From positions 124,001 to 188,000 of the forward strand of contig NZ_JANAVO010000001.1 of assembly GCF_024213555.1 (NCBI RefSeq): 64,000 nt of DNA, in the 5' to 3' direction. A model generated the notes under the pieces. That model worked only from the letters and a program-made list of their open reading frames with translations. It ran no database searches and was not told the DNA's origin. Position 1 is the first letter of the stretch; every line of letters starts with the position of its first letter. Source of the DNA: Allokutzneria sp. A3M-2-11 16. GTDB lineage: Bacteria; Actinomycetota; Actinomycetes; Mycobacteriales; Pseudonocardiaceae. The translations under genes and the position numbers were made by a program. Positions 9,667 to 19,795 of this stretch are shown in pieces.

Positions 9667-11163
9667 TCAGCGGTAGTCCTGCCCCTGCCGCCAGTTCCCG
9701 CGCCGCCTGGCGTCCGCGGCCGCCGGGTTGCGCCGCGTCCTGCGGCGGTCGTCGAGCTGGTGCGTCGCGCTGCCGCGGTGCACCGCGGGCCTGCCCGCCG
9801 GCTTGGGCGGGACGCCCGCCCTGGCGGTCCTGCGGCGGGCCGGGGGCCGGTACGGCTCCGGTGCGGGCAGCCGCAGGAGGCGGCCCACTCTGCCAGGTCC
9901 CAGTGAACGCAGTGCGGCCACCGCCTCGGGTTCGTGCCTGGCGTAGTTGGCCAGCAGGCCGAACACCACCATCGTCATCACCTGCGAGGTGCCGCCGGAG
10001 GAGATCAGCGGCAGCTGGAGGCCGGTGACCGGGAGCAGGCCGACCACGTAGCCCATGTTGATCGCGGCCTGGGCGACCAGCCACACCGTGAAGGTCGCCG
10101 ACACCAGGCGGATCCACGGGTCGGTGTTGCGCATGGCGATGCGCAGGCCGGAGTAGGCCAGCAGGCCGAACAGCGTCAGCACCAGCAGGCAGCCGACCAG
10201 GCCCAGCTCCTCGCCGATCACCGCGAAGATGAAGTCGTTGTGCACGTTGGGCAGGTACCGCCACTTGGCGCTGCCCTGGCCCAGCCCGACGCCGAACAGC
10301 CCGCCGTCGGCGAGCGCGTAGAGCGCCTGGGACGCCTGGTAGACCGAGTCGCCCGAGGCGTTCTCCGGATCGAAGAACGAGGTCAGCCGGTCCAGCCGGT
10401 AGCCGGCGGTCACCGCGAGCACGCCGAAGCCGGTCGCCGCGCCGAGCGCGAGCACGCCGAAGAGCCGCATCGGCGCGCCCGCGAACCACAGCAGGGCCAG
10501 CACGATGATCACCAGCGTGACCGTGCTGCCGAGGTCCGGCTGGAGCATCAGCAGCGCGAACATCAGCAGCGCCGCGGGCATCACCGGGACCAGGATGTGC
10601 CGCCACTGGTGCAGCAGCGCGCGCTTGGTCGCCAGGACGTGCGCGCCCCACAGCGCGAGCGCGATCTTGGCGGGCTCCACCGGCTGGAAGGACACCGGGC
10701 CGATCTTGAACCAGCTCTGCGCGCCGTTGAGCTTCGCGCCGAGCCCCGGCAGCAGCACCAGCACCAGCAGCACCACGCTGATCCCCATGAACACCAGGGT
10801 CATCCGCCGGATCATCCGCAGCGGCATCCGCAGGATCAGCCAGAACAGCACCAGCCCGACCAGGGTGTAGGCCAGCTGCTTGACGAACACCGAGTAGGAG
10901 GAGCCCTCCTTGCTGTAGGACTCCACGCTGGAGGCGGACAGCACCATGATCAGGCCGAGCACGGTCAGCAGGCCGAACACGGCGAGGATCAGGTGGAACG
11001 AGGCCAGCGGGCGGCTCAGCCACGCGGTGAGCGCGCCGCGCATCGACGAGGCCCGCCCCTGCCGCTCGCGCCGGATCGAGCGGGTCTTCTTCGCCGTCGC
11101 CGTCGTCGCGTTCGCTGTGTTCGCTGTGTTCTCCTTGGCGCTTCGCGGCATCGCGTCGCTCAC
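9667..11163 (-). CDS. ftsW: SEDS peptidoglycan polymerase FtsW
   Basis: Multi-pass SEDS glycosyltransferase that polymerises lipid II at the septum together with FtsI (498 aa). About ten hydrophobic helices span residues 50-410. Diagnostic segments include [11 protein letters not shown] after the first helix, [14 protein letters not shown] and the late loop [13 protein letters not shown]. Basic, Thr/Ala-rich extensions occur at both ends. The start overlaps murD by 4 bp; ATG at 11151 is an alternative. Confidence 0.95.
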   Translation of the reverse strand: MSDAMPRSAKENTANTANATTATAKKTRSIRRERQGRASSMRGALTAWLSRPLASFHLILAVFGLLTVLGLIMVLSASSVESYSKEGSSYSVFVKQLAYTLVGLVLFWLILRMPLRMIRRMTLVFMGISVVLLVLVLLPGLGAKLNGAQSWFKIGPVSFQPVEPAKIALALWGAHVLATKRALLHQWRHILVPVMPAALLMFALLMLQPDLGSTVTLVIIVLALLWFAGAPMRLFGVLALGAATGFGVLAVTAGYRLDRLTSFFDPENASGDSVYQASQALYALADGGLFGVGLGQGSAKWRYLPNVHNDFIFAVIGEELGLVGCLLVLTLFGLLAYSGLRIAMRNTDPWIRLVSATFTVWLVAQAAINMGYVVGLLPVTGLQLPLISSGGTSQVMTMVVFGLLANYARHEPEAVAALRSLGPGRVGRLLRLPAPEPYRPPARRRTARAGVPPKPAGRPAVHRGSATHQLDDRRRTRRNPAAADARRRGNWRQGQDYR

Positions 11164-12542
11164 CCGGCCCGGTCGGTCAGATCCTTGACGGCCTCGGCGA
11201 ACACCCGTCCGCGGTGCGGGTAGTCCTCGAACATGTCCATCGACGCGGCCGCGGGCGCCAGCAGGACGACGTCACCCGGTCGAGCCATTGCGCGTGCCGC
11301 GCGCACCACCTCGGTCATGGCCCCATGGTCCCCCGCCGTCACCTCGTGCACGGGAACCTCGGGTGCGTGTCGCGCGAGCGCGTCCGCGATCACCGCGCGG
11401 TCGGCGCCCAGCAGAACCACCCCGGCCAGCCGATCGGCCGCCCCGGCGACGAGGTCGTCGACCACCGCGCCCTTGAGCAGTCCGCCCGCGATCCAGATCA
11501 CCCGGTCGTGGGTGGCCAGGGACGCGGCCGCGGCGTGCGGGTTGGTGGCCTTGGAGTCGTCGATCCAGCGGATGCCCTCGTGCTCGGTGACGAGCACGGA
11601 GCGGTGCGGGTTCGGGGTGAAGTCGCGCAGGCCCTTGCCGATCGCCTCGGCGGGCACGCCGTGCGCCCTGGCCAGCGCGGCCGCGGCGAGCGCGTCGGCG
11701 ACGTTGTGCGGACCGGGCGGGTTCACGTCGGCGAGGTCCGCCAGAACTGCGCCGTCCTCGAAAGCACGGTCCACCAAGGAATCCCCGCGCACGCCGAGCT
11801 GTCCCGGACCGGGCTCGCCGAGGGTGAAGCCCACCCGGCGGTCCTTGCCCTCGCTCAACCGCGTCGACCACTCGTCGTCGGCGTTGTAGACCGCGACGCC
11901 GTCTCCCGCGTAGATGAGGCCCTTCGCGGCCGCGTACTCCTCGATCGAGCCGTGCCAGTCGAGGTGGTCCTCCGCCACGTTGACGACCACCGAGGCGTTC
12001 ATGCGCAACGAGGACGACCAGTGCAGCTGGAAGCTGGACAGCTCGACCGCGAGCACGTCGTAGCCCGCGCGGACCGCGGCGACGACCGGCAGGCCGACGT
12101 TGCCGCAGGCCACCGCGTGCACTCCGGCCGCGCGCAGGATCGAGGCCAGCATGGTGACCGTGGTGGTCTTGCCGTTGGTGCCGGTGACCGCGAGCCACGC
12201 GGGCGGGTTCGGCCGCCGCTGCGCCAGCCGCCACGCGAACTCGACCTCGCCGATCACCTCGACGCCCCGCTCGGCCGCGGCGACCAGCAGCGGCGCGGCG
12301 GGCCGCCAGCCGGGGCTGGTCACCACCAGGTCGGTGCCCTCCGGCGGCGCGGTGAGCCCGACCGCCGTGCCGATCCCCGTGTCCAGCCCGCCGAAGCGGT
12401 CCGGGGCGGAGTCGGTGACCGTGACCGTCGCACCCTCGGCGAGCAGCGCCGCGGCGGCCGAGCGGCCGGAGATACCGGCTCCGGCGACCAGGACCGACTT
12501 CCCCGCGTACATACCGTCCACGGCGTTCTCCCCAACGGACAT
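11160..12542 (-). CDS. murD: UDP-N-acetylmuramoylalanine--D-glutamate ligase MurD
   Basis: ATP-dependent ligase adding D-Glu to UDP-MurNAc-L-Ala (460 aa). It shows an N-terminal nucleotide-like fold (VLVAGAGISGRSAA), the P-loop GTNGKTT (121-127), the VVNVAEDHLDWHG segment and the C-domain DDSKATNPHAA motif specific to MurD. It sits between mraY (5-bp gap) and ftsW (4-bp overlap). Confidence 0.96.
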   Translation of the reverse strand: MSVGENAVDGMYAGKSVLVAGAGISGRSAAAALLAEGATVTVTDSAPDRFGGLDTGIGTAVGLTAPPEGTDLVVTSPGWRPAAPLLVAAAERGVEVIGEVEFAWRLAQRRPNPPAWLAVTGTNGKTTTVTMLASILRAAGVHAVACGNVGLPVVAAVRAGYDVLAVELSSFQLHWSSSLRMNASVVVNVAEDHLDWHGSIEEYAAAKGLIYAGDGVAVYNADDEWSTRLSEGKDRRVGFTLGEPGPGQLGVRGDSLVDRAFEDGAVLADLADVNPPGPHNVADALAAAALARAHGVPAEAIGKGLRDFTPNPHRSVLVTEHEGIRWIDDSKATNPHAAAASLATHDRVIWIAGGLLKGAVVDDLVAGAADRLAGVVLLGADRAVIADALARHAPEVPVHEVTAGDHGAMTEVVRAARAMARPGDVVLLAPAAASMDMFEDYPHRGRVFAEAVKDLTDRAG

Positions 12543-12547
12543 AACGG

Positions 12548-13639
12548 TCAGCCTCCGGTGAGCGAGAGCCAGTCGTTGTAGAACACGCCGAGCCCGAGCA
12601 GGCAGCAGATCCCGGCCATCAGCCAGAACCTGATGATCACCGTGGTCTCCGCCCAGCCCGCCAGCTCGAAGTGGTGGTGGAACGGCGCCATCCGGAACAA
12701 CCGTTTCCTGGTGGTGCGGAAGATCGCGATCTGGAGCACCACCGACATCGCCTCGATGACGAACAGGCCACCGATGATGATCATCAGCAGCTCGGTGCGG
12801 GTGCTGATCGCCAGGCCAGCCACGAGGCCGCCGAGCGCGAGCGAACCGGTGTCACCCATGAAGATCTTGGCGGGCGCGGCGTTCCACCAGAGGAAGCCGA
12901 CGCAGCCCGCCATCGCGGCGGCGGCGATCACCGCGAGGTCCAGCGGGTCGCGCACCCAGTAGCAGCCGGGGTCGTACTTGACCGAACAGTCCGAGCGGAA
13001 CTGCCAGAAGGAGATGACGACGTAGGTGCCGAGCACCATCGCCGACGAACCCGCGGCCAGGCCGTCGAGGCCGTCGGTGAAGTTCACCGCGTTCGACCAC
13101 GCGCTGACCAGCAGGTAGCAGAAGACCACGAAGCCGACGGTGCCGAACGAGACGATGGCCATGTCGCGGGTGAACGACAGGTGCACCGACGCGGGCGTCA
13201 GCCCGGTCCTGGCCTCCTTGAACTGCAGGGCCAGCAGGGCGAACGCGATGGTGACGACGAACTGGCCGACCAGCTTCGCCGTCTTGTTCAGCCCCAGGTT
13301 GCGCTGCTTGCGGATCTTGATGAAGTCGTCGAGGAAGCCGACCAGCGCCAGGCCCGTGGTCAACAGCATCACCACCAGGCCGGAGGCGGTCGGACCCGAT
13401 TCCGGCTTGGGGTTGGTGAGCTGGACGAACAGGTGGCTGCCGCCGTACCCGGCCCAGATGGCGACGATGATCGCCACACCGCCCATGGTGGGCGTGCCGC
13501 GCTTGGTCTTGTGGTGCTGCGGGCCCTCCTCGCGGATCTCCTGGCCGAAGCCCTGCCGCGAGAAGACCTTGATCAGGTACGGGGTGAGCAGGATCGAGAC
13601 GACGAGCGCGATGCCCGCCGCGATGAGGATGTTCCTCAC
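12548..13639 (-). CDS. mraY: Phospho-MurNAc-pentapeptide transferase MraY
   Basis: Ten-helix membrane enzyme that transfers phospho-MurNAc-pentapeptide to undecaprenyl phosphate, making lipid I (363 aa). Signature segments include KRGTPTMGG, the Asp-rich [23 protein letters not shown], and the cytoplasmic [11 protein letters not shown] and [12 protein letters not shown] (His cluster) loops. The start overlaps murF by 4 bp. Length matches the family. Confidence 0.97.
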   Translation of the reverse strand: MRNILIAAGIALVVSILLTPYLIKVFSRQGFGQEIREEGPQHHKTKRGTPTMGGVAIIVAIWAGYGGSHLFVQLTNPKPESGPTASGLVVMLLTTGLALVGFLDDFIKIRKQRNLGLNKTAKLVGQFVVTIAFALLALQFKEARTGLTPASVHLSFTRDMAIVSFGTVGFVVFCYLLVSAWSNAVNFTDGLDGLAAGSSAMVLGTYVVISFWQFRSDCSVKYDPGCYWVRDPLDLAVIAAAAMAGCVGFLWWNAAPAKIFMGDTGSLALGGLVAGLAISTRTELLMIIIGGLFVIEAMSVVLQIAIFRTTRKRLFRMAPFHHHFELAGWAETTVIIRFWLMAGICCLLGLGVFYNDWLSLTGG

Positions 13640-15093
13640 TTGCCAGCCCCCTCAAGCAGCGCGTCCGCGACCCGCCACAGTCCTGCGACCTTGGAAGCCT
13701 TGACCAGCACCACGTCCCCAGGGCGAACCTGGTCGCGCAGCAGCGCGATGGCGGCGTCGACGTCCGGCACGAGAACGGACTCCTCTCCCCACGAGCCTTC
13801 CAGGTAGGCGCCCTGATGCATCGGGGCCGCCTGCTCTCCGACGACGACGAGGCGGCCGATGTCCAGCCGCACGGCGTACCGGCCGATCCCGTCGTGGGCG
13901 GCGATGTGATCGTCACCGAGCTCGCCCATCACTCCGAGGACGGCCCAGCCGCGCCGGGGTTGCTCCCCGTGCGTCATCGCGGCGAGGGTCTTGAGCGCGG
14001 CGCGCACCGATTCCGGGTTGGCGTTGTAGGAGTCGTTGACCACCGTCACGCCGTCAGCGCGGGTGGTGACCTCCATGCGGCGCTGGGAAACCCGCTGCGC
14101 GCCGGAGAGCCGCTTGGCGACTTCCTCAACGGTCGCACCGAGTTCGAGCGCGACCGCCGCGGCGCTGAGGGCGTTGCCGACGTGGTGCTCCCCGTGCAGT
14201 CCGAGCGCCACCCGCGCGCTGCCCTTCGGCGTCACCAAGAGGAACCGCGCCCGCGCCTGCTCGTCCAGCTCGACGTCCTCCGCGCGCACGTCGGCGTTCG
14301 GCGACTGTCCAACGAGGACGACCTTCGCCTTGGTGCGCCCGGCCATCGCGGCCACCAGCGGGTCGTCGGCGTTGAGCACCGCGACGCCTTCGGCGGGCAG
14401 CTCCTCGACCAGTTCGCCCTTGGTGCGGGCGATGTCCTCCCGCGTGCCGAACTCGCCGAGGTGCGCGCTGCCGACGTTGAGCACCACGCCGATCCGCGGC
14501 GGGGCGACCCGGCAGAGCTGGGCGATGTGCCCGACGCCGCGCGCGGAGAGCTCCAGCACCAGGAAGCGGGTGTCCGGGTCGGAGCGCAGCGCCGTCCACG
14601 GGTGGCCCAGCTCGTTGTTGAAGGACCCCGGCGGCGCCACGGTCGGCCCCATCGGGCTCAGCACCTGCGCGATGAGGTCCTTCGTCGAGGTCTTGCCGGA
14701 GGAACCGGTCACCCCGACGACGTTGAGCTTGTCGAGCCGGTCCACCACGTGGCGGGCCAGCGCCGCCAGCGCGGCCAGCACCGCTGCGCCGGAGCCGTCG
14801 GTGTCCCCGGTGAGGGCGACGGAGCCGTGGTGGGCCTCGCTCACCGGCGGCACGATCACCGCGGGCGCGTCGACCTCGCGGGCCGCGAGCACTCCGACCG
14901 CTCCGTCCACCACCGCCTTCGCGGCGAAGTCGTGCCCGTCGACCTTTTCCCCTGGCAGCGCGACGAACAGGCTGCCCGAGGAGAGCTGGCGGGAGTCGAA
15001 CTCGACGGAGCCGGTCACCACCGGGCTGCCGTCGGTGTTGTGCAGCCGGCCGCCGACCGCGTGAGCGATCTCGGCCAAACTGAGCGGGATCAC
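13636..15093 (-). CDS. murF: UDP-MurNAc-tripeptide--D-alanyl-D-alanine ligase MurF
   Basis: Adds D-Ala-D-Ala to the UDP-MurNAc tripeptide (485 aa). The N-terminal substrate domain has [25 protein letters not shown]. The P-loop GSSGKT (130-135) and the C-terminal [15 protein letters not shown] motif are typical of MurF. Overlaps of 4 bp at both ends (murE and mraY) show translational coupling. Confidence 0.96.
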   Translation of the reverse strand: MIPLSLAEIAHAVGGRLHNTDGSPVVTGSVEFDSRQLSSGSLFVALPGEKVDGHDFAAKAVVDGAVGVLAAREVDAPAVIVPPVSEAHHGSVALTGDTDGSGAAVLAALAALARHVVDRLDKLNVVGVTGSSGKTSTKDLIAQVLSPMGPTVAPPGSFNNELGHPWTALRSDPDTRFLVLELSARGVGHIAQLCRVAPPRIGVVLNVGSAHLGEFGTREDIARTKGELVEELPAEGVAVLNADDPLVAAMAGRTKAKVVLVGQSPNADVRAEDVELDEQARARFLLVTPKGSARVALGLHGEHHVGNALSAAAVALELGATVEEVAKRLSGAQRVSQRRMEVTTRADGVTVVNDSYNANPESVRAALKTLAAMTHGEQPRRGWAVLGVMGELGDDHIAAHDGIGRYAVRLDIGRLVVVGEQAAPMHQGAYLEGSWGEESVLVPDVDAAIALLRDQVRPGDVVLVKASKVAGLWRVADALLEGAGK

Positions 15094-16661
15094 GCGTGGT
15101 CCTTCCCGAAGATGCCGAAGCGCTCGTCGATCGCGTCGGCGAGAACATGCCGGTCGTCGAAGGGGTGCACGACCCCGGCGATCTCCTGCCCGGTCTCGTG
15201 CCCCTTGCCCGCGACCACGACCACGTCGCCGGGCCGGGCGCGGCGCACCGCCTCCTGGATGGCGGCGCGGCGGTCACCGATCTCGACCACCTCGCCGCGC
15301 TGGGCTTCAGGCACGGCCAGCGCGCCCTCCACCATGGCCGCGCGGATGGTGGCGGGCTCCTCACCGCGCGGGTTGTCGTCGGTGACCACGGTCAGTTCGG
15401 CGCGGCGCACGGCGGCCTCGCCCATGATCGGGCGCTTGGCCCGGTCCCGGTCACCACCGCAGCCGAGCACGACGATCACCCTGCCGTCGTTGCCCGCCCG
15501 GTCGATCTGGTCCCGCACCGTGTCCAGCACCGCGGAGACCGCGGCGGGCTTGTGCGAGTAGTCCACCAGCGCGACGAAGTCCTGCCCGCGGTTGACCCGC
15601 TCCATGCGCCCCGGCACGTCCAGCTCACCGATCGCGCGGATCGTGTCCTCCGGCGCGACCCCGGCTGCGTGCGCGCAGGCGATGGCCAGCACCGCGTTGC
15701 TCACGTTGAAGATCCCCGGCAGCCGCACGACCGCGTCGAGCGCGATCCCGTCCGGCCCGGCGACGCGGAAGGACTGCGCCCCACTCGCCGCCACCGTGAT
15801 GTCCTCGGCCCGCCACGTCGCGGCTTCTGCGAGGGACACCGTGATGGTGCCGTCCTTGACCAGGCGGTGGCCCCACTCGTTGTCGACGCAGACGACCTCC
15901 TTGGCGGCGCGCCCGTCGAACAGCGCGGCCTTCGCCTGGAAGTAGTCCTCCATGTCCGCGTGGAAGTCCAGGTGGTCCTGCGAGAGGTTCGTGAACGCCC
16001 CGACCGCGAACCGCGTCCCCGCCGCGCGCCCGAGCGCGAGCGCGTGGCTGGAGACCTCCATCGCCACGTGCGTGACCCCACGCTCCACCATCACCGCGAA
16101 CAACGCCTGCAGGTCCGGGGCTTCCGGCGTGGTGAACGCGCTGTCCAGGCGCTCGCCCGCGATCACCGTCTGCACGGTGCCGATCAGCCCCGTCGTGCGC
16201 CCCGCCGCCCGCAACCCGGACCCGATCATGGTCGTGACCGTGGTCTTGCCGGAGGTGCCCGTGACACCCACGATCGCGAGCTTGCTCGACGGGTCCCCGT
16301 AGATCCGCGCAGCCAAGGCGCCCAGCACCCCGCGCGGGTCCTCGTGCACCAGCAGCCGGACGCCCGCGTCGCGCAGGGTCGGACGGGCCGCTCCCGCCTC
16401 GTCCGTCAGTACCGCGACCGCCCCGGCCGCCAGCGCTTGCTCCGCGAAGTCCGCGCCGTGCGCGTTCGCGCCCGGTAGCGCCGCGAAGAGATCCCCCGGC
16501 CGCACGTGCTGCGCGCGCAGCGTGGCGCCAGAGACCACGAGCGGTTCTTCGGCGACCAACCGCGCGTCCGCCAGCGCGGCGAGCTCGGACAGGCCGACGG
16601 GCTCGACGTGGCTGGGACGCGGCGGCGCTGACGCCGTCTTGGGCGAGACGACCGGAGACAC
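15090..16661 (-). CDS. murE: UDP-MurNAc-L-Ala-D-Glu--meso-DAP ligase MurE
   Basis: Adds the third residue of the stem peptide (523 aa). The P-loop is GTSGKTT (135-141), followed by NLSQDHLDFHADMEDY. The substrate-specificity motif is DDNPRGEEP; DNPR is the form that selects meso-diaminopimelate rather than lysine. It heads the distal dcw run. In most actinobacteria ftsI lies immediately upstream, but here a block of opposite-strand genes of about 8.4 kb intervenes, so murE must have its own promoter in 16662-16944. Confidence 0.97.
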   Translation of the reverse strand: MSPVVSPKTASAPPRPSHVEPVGLSELAALADARLVAEEPLVVSGATLRAQHVRPGDLFAALPGANAHGADFAEQALAAGAVAVLTDEAGAARPTLRDAGVRLLVHEDPRGVLGALAARIYGDPSSKLAIVGVTGTSGKTTVTTMIGSGLRAAGRTTGLIGTVQTVIAGERLDSAFTTPEAPDLQALFAVMVERGVTHVAMEVSSHALALGRAAGTRFAVGAFTNLSQDHLDFHADMEDYFQAKAALFDGRAAKEVVCVDNEWGHRLVKDGTITVSLAEAATWRAEDITVAASGAQSFRVAGPDGIALDAVVRLPGIFNVSNAVLAIACAHAAGVAPEDTIRAIGELDVPGRMERVNRGQDFVALVDYSHKPAAVSAVLDTVRDQIDRAGNDGRVIVVLGCGGDRDRAKRPIMGEAAVRRAELTVVTDDNPRGEEPATIRAAMVEGALAVPEAQRGEVVEIGDRRAAIQEAVRRARPGDVVVVAGKGHETGQEIAGVVHPFDDRHVLADAIDERFGIFGKDHA

Positions 16662-16944
16662 GTCGCGAAAGGCTACCGGCGCTCGGAACGCGCCCTCCCA
16701 CCCCCGTGCGTTTGCCCCGCCGCACTGTCAATCCCCCGGTCCGTGGACGCGCCCTGCACTCCACTCCGCCAACCGGCCGCGCGCACCCCGTGCGTAATCA
16801 CCCCTAATGCGCCTAGGCAATTGCCGGAATCAGGTCCTTCGATCTCGTGTCGTCCGATCCGGTGAGGCGCACCGAAGCCGTCCCGCGCACCACCGCGTTC
16901 GTTAAGCTCTCCGCGGGCCAGTGACGCAGGGGAGGCGTTTTCAC
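16662..16944. promoter_or_regulatory. Divergent region between murE and the PE-like gene
   Basis: This 283-bp gap between divergently transcribed genes must hold a promoter for murE on the minus strand and one for the PE-like operon on the plus strand. I see no hexamer pair good enough to name. A GGGGAGG ribosome site for the PE-like gene lies at its right end. No tRNA, direct repeat or integrase remnant marks this side of the inserted block. Confidence 0.45.
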
Positions 16945-17277
16945 ATGTCCAACCAGTACGTGCGCGCCGGGGGATGGCGCATCGACCTCGACCAGGTCCC
17001 CGCCGCCATCAAGATCTTCAACGACGCATTGGAAGACATCAACGACCTCGTGCCGGACTCCCATGTGGCCAAGGAAATCCGGCCGATGGGAGATGACCAC
17101 GTCAGCCAAACGCTCGCCAAACAGGTCAGCGAGCGCCACCTGGGAGGCCGCGGCGCCATCTGGGCACTCACCCAGCTACAGGGCGAGCTGACGAAAGCGG
17201 TCAGCACCCTGGAGGCGGCACAGCGACATTACCGAAAGATCGAGGACGCCAACCGCAGCAGTATCTCCGGGAAGTGA
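16945..17277 (+). CDS. PE-like type VII secretion substrate
   Basis: This all-helical protein of 110 residues has no signal peptide. Residues 8-45 and 65-98 form two amphipathic helices around a polar linker, the hairpin layout of PE/WXG100-type ESX substrates. The tail contains YRKIE, which fits the YxxxD/E type VII secretion signal just after the second helix. The start at 16945 is set by an AGGGGAGG site; an upstream GTG would swallow that site. A DUF3558 lipoprotein, a PPE-like protein and an EspG-like chaperone follow, so it is probably the PE-side partner of the PPE-like protein. Homology to PE proteins is inferred from shape and context. Confidence 0.7.
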   Translation: MSNQYVRAGGWRIDLDQVPAAIKIFNDALEDINDLVPDSHVAKEIRPMGDDHVSQTLAKQVSERHLGGRGAIWALTQLQGELTKAVSTLEAAQRHYRKIEDANRSSISGK

Positions 17278-17278
17278 C

Positions 17279-17866
17279 GTGGGGTTCCTGACCTTCTCCA
17301 GCAAAGCTGTCACAGCAGCCGCCACAGCATCGTTGCTCTTCGGCTGCACGGCCACTCATGTCGGCACGGCCAACCCACAGGCGGTGAACGGCACCACCCC
17401 GAACAGTGTCGACCGACCTCGCCAGTTGAAGATCGACCGGTTCAAGGCTTGCGAACTGCTGAGCGAATCGCAGCGGGTCGAACTCAAGATCACCCGACCT
17501 CCACGCCAGCGAGATGACCCAATCCTAAAATCCGACTCATGCAATTTCAGTAATCTCACAGAGGGCACCATCCTCACCACCTTCGTCATCACAAAGCATG
17601 ACCTGGAACAATTTTCTCCCAAAAGGGCCACCGGAACCGTTCACCCCGTTCGCATACTGGACTTTCCCGGTTTTCAGATCAATCCAGAACCTCAGGACCC
17701 CCTGTCAGCGCACTGCTCCGTGAATGTCGGCGTGTCAGTCGGCCAAGTACTGCGGGTGGCGTACGCGACGCTGGGTGAGCAGCACTTCCTGCCCACAAAT
17801 GAGGTATGCCGTCGGGCAACACGGGGGGCAGAACTGACACTCGGGAATATTCTCGCACAAAGTTGA
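17279..17866 (+). CDS. DUF3558 family lipoprotein
   Basis: Predicted lipoprotein of 195 residues. A short basic N-terminus and a hydrophobic helix end in a lipobox, SLLFGC, with lipid Cys about residue 23. The mature part has the DUF3558 pattern: a leading FKACELLSESQRVEL segment followed by cysteine-containing strands (SDSCNF, AHCSVNV, NEVCRRA). DUF3558 lipoproteins are common beside ESX accessory genes in Pseudonocardiales, but their role is unknown. The GTG start is 1 nt after the PE-like stop. Codon use looks less GC-biased than in the neighbouring dcw genes, hinting at acquisition. Confidence 0.78.
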   Translation: MGFLTFSSKAVTAAATASLLFGCTATHVGTANPQAVNGTTPNSVDRPRQLKIDRFKACELLSESQRVELKITRPPRQRDDPILKSDSCNFSNLTEGTILTTFVITKHDLEQFSPKRATGTVHPVRILDFPGFQINPEPQDPLSAHCSVNVGVSVGQVLRVAYATLGEQHFLPTNEVCRRATRGAELTLGNILAQS

Positions 17867-17897
17867 TTCAACAAGCCGAACGACACGGGGGGACGAC

Positions 17898-18962
17898 GTG
17901 GACGTTAACCGGAACTGGATGAACTACTCGCACCAAGAACTGTTCGACGCGATCCATCGAGGAGCAGGACCGACGGGGCATCAACCCGCAGCGGATTTCA
18001 CCAACAAGTTCGCGTGGAAGCTGGACGGCGTCTACCGGTCGATGGGCGACGCGCTGCGCAAGCTGGGCGCGGTGTGGGAGGGCGAGGCCGCTGACCTGGC
18101 GACAGGGAAGATCGGCTCGTTGCAGACGTGGACGATCGCGGCGGGCAACCGCACCAATGAGCGAACCACAAGCATCCTCAGCGGGATGGACGCGTTCGTA
18201 TATGCGCGGAATTCGATGCCGGAGCCGAAGAAGGTGCCGTCGCTCGAGGACCTGGGCAAGAGCAACGCGCTCGCTGATCTCTTCCAGTTGAAGGAAGACC
18301 ACGAACTCCTGGAGCGCTCCGCCCACAACGCGCACCTGCAAGCCGCCGCGGTGATGCAGGCGTATGCGGATGCGGTGAACAAGCCCGTGCCCGACTACGA
18401 CGAGCCACCCCGCATCGGCGGTGGCGGAGACCCAGGCGGGCCTCGCCCCGGCCCAGGTCCGATCGGCGGCGGGCGGGCGATCACGCGGCCGAGGGGCGGG
18501 GATATCGGCGCGGGTCAGGACATCGGTGGTGACGCCGAAGGTGTCCCAGTGCCGCCGATCCCGGATCAGCGCGGTGAGCAGGGCCTGGAGTTGCCGGACA
18601 ACAAGCTGGGTGAGGTGCAGCAGGCGGGCTACACGCCGCCTCCCCCCGCACTCGGCGGTGGGGGCAGTCTGGGGTCGGTCGCCGGACCTGGCGGGGCAGC
18701 GGTCGGTGGCGGTTCGGGTGCGGCGCTTGGCGCGCTGGTGCCGCGCGCGGGTGGGCCGTTGAGCACGCCGAGCCAGCCGGTCCCGCCGAGGCCGACGCCG
18801 TCCCCGGTCAAGCCGACAACGGCAGCGCGGCCGGGGTTCATGCAACCCGCGCTCGGCACCAGCCAGCGCGAGGAAGACCAGGAACACGAGCGCAAGTACG
18901 ACATCACCGAAGACATCGTCGGCGAACTGCCGATGGTCGCCCCACCCGTGATCGGCGAATGA
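17898..18962 (+). CDS. PPE-like type VII secretion protein
   Basis: A 354-residue protein with a helical N-terminal domain (about 5-160) and a long Gly/Pro-rich disordered tail (160-354). The helical part contains WKLDGVYRSMGDALRKLG then WEGEAA, a WxG-like turn between two long helices as in PPE proteins. The tail ends in a short acidic segment. The GTG start at 17898 has GGGGGG-type Shine-Dalgarno sequence before it. Four bases separate it from the EspG-like gene, a pairing typical of PE/PPE modules. No catalytic domain is visible. Confidence 0.72.
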   Translation: MDVNRNWMNYSHQELFDAIHRGAGPTGHQPAADFTNKFAWKLDGVYRSMGDALRKLGAVWEGEAADLATGKIGSLQTWTIAAGNRTNERTTSILSGMDAFVYARNSMPEPKKVPSLEDLGKSNALADLFQLKEDHELLERSAHNAHLQAAAVMQAYADAVNKPVPDYDEPPRIGGGGDPGGPRPGPGPIGGGRAITRPRGGDIGAGQDIGGDAEGVPVPPIPDQRGEQGLELPDNKLGEVQQAGYTPPPPALGGGGSLGSVAGPGGAAVGGGSGAALGALVPRAGGPLSTPSQPVPPRPTPSPVKPTTAARPGFMQPALGTSQREEDQEHERKYDITEDIVGELPMVAPPVIGE

Positions 18963-18966
18963 TTCG

Positions 18967-19701
18967 ATGACGATCACGATCTCCGACACCGCCTATCAGA
19001 TGGCGTGGGAGCACCTCGGACTCGAACAGATGCCCTTGGCATTGCTCGTCAATCCCAGTGGAGCACACCACGAGGAGCGCGACGCCGTCGTGGCGGCGGC
19101 GTGGCAGGAACTGCGCAGCGACGGGCTCGTGGCCGGGCCGGACCTGGACGAGCGGCTGACGCGGTGGCTGATGATGCTCGCCGCGCCGGACCGGCTCGTC
19201 GACGCCCGGCTGTGGCTGGGCGAAGAGGTGCGCGCGGTCGCCGCGGCGACTCGGGACGAAGACGAAGGAGTCCTGGCGGTGCTCCGCGGCGGGCGGCTGA
19301 TCATGCGGCCGATCTACGCGACGGGGTTGGCGCGCGCGGCAACGGAACTGCTCCCCGCGGTAGGACCAGGTCCCGGTCATTCGGTGTCGGTGCCCAACGA
19401 GGTCCTTGCCAGGGCCGCACGCGGAGCCGGGAGCGACCCGCGAGCGCTGGCCGCCGCGCTGCGCGGCGAAATCTCCGGCGAGGACGCGGAACAGCTGGCC
19501 CAGATGATCAAGGCTCCCGGTCAGCGCGGCCAGTTCGGGGCGAGCACCGGGCGCAAGCGGGCCGATCACGTCGTCGCCTACTTCGACACCGCCCAAGGCC
19601 GGTACCTCATGGAGGACTCCCGCGGGTGGACCACGGTCAGCCCGGCCGATGCGCGGGTGCTGGTGCGCCAGATCGACCGGCTGACCAGTACCGCCAATTA
19701 A
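18967..19701 (+). CDS. EspG-like ESX secretion chaperone
   Basis: EspG proteins are cytoplasmic chaperones that bind the tip of PE-PPE pairs and guide them to their ESX machine. This 244-residue protein has the EspG fold signature order: an N-terminal strand-helix segment (about 1-30), a helix-rich part with an RDAVVAAAWQEL-like segment near residue 40, and the C-terminal RRADHVVAYFDT-like strand followed by GRYLMEDSRGWTTVSPADA. It ends with a short helix. It follows the PPE-like gene closely, fitting a PE-lipoprotein-PPE-EspG set. No EccB/C/D/E or mycosin gene is in the window, so the machine must be elsewhere. Confidence 0.78.
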   Translation: MTITISDTAYQMAWEHLGLEQMPLALLVNPSGAHHEERDAVVAAAWQELRSDGLVAGPDLDERLTRWLMMLAAPDRLVDARLWLGEEVRAVAAATRDEDEGVLAVLRGGRLIMRPIYATGLARAATELLPAVGPGPGHSVSVPNEVLARAARGAGSDPRALAAALRGEISGEDAEQLAQMIKAPGQRGQFGASTGRKRADHVVAYFDTAQGRYLMEDSRGWTTVSPADARVLVRQIDRLTSTAN

Positions 19702-19795
19702 GCGAGAAGCATTCACATTTGCCCGTGGCCTCGCTAACGTCGGGGCCGGTGAGCTGCGACGACGGTCACCAAGCATCGGCACCCGGGAGGTCGTT

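Noticed and set aside
6951-10028. A 1025-codon open frame on the plus strand
   Set aside because: It lies antisense to murC, murG and part of ftsW. Its composition (runs of Arg, Gly, His, Leu) and lack of any domain mark it as a by-product of third-position GC bias.
16662-16944. Integration site at the left end of the inserted block
   Set aside because: No tRNA gene, integrase remnant or direct repeat matching the right end (25338-25344) was visible.
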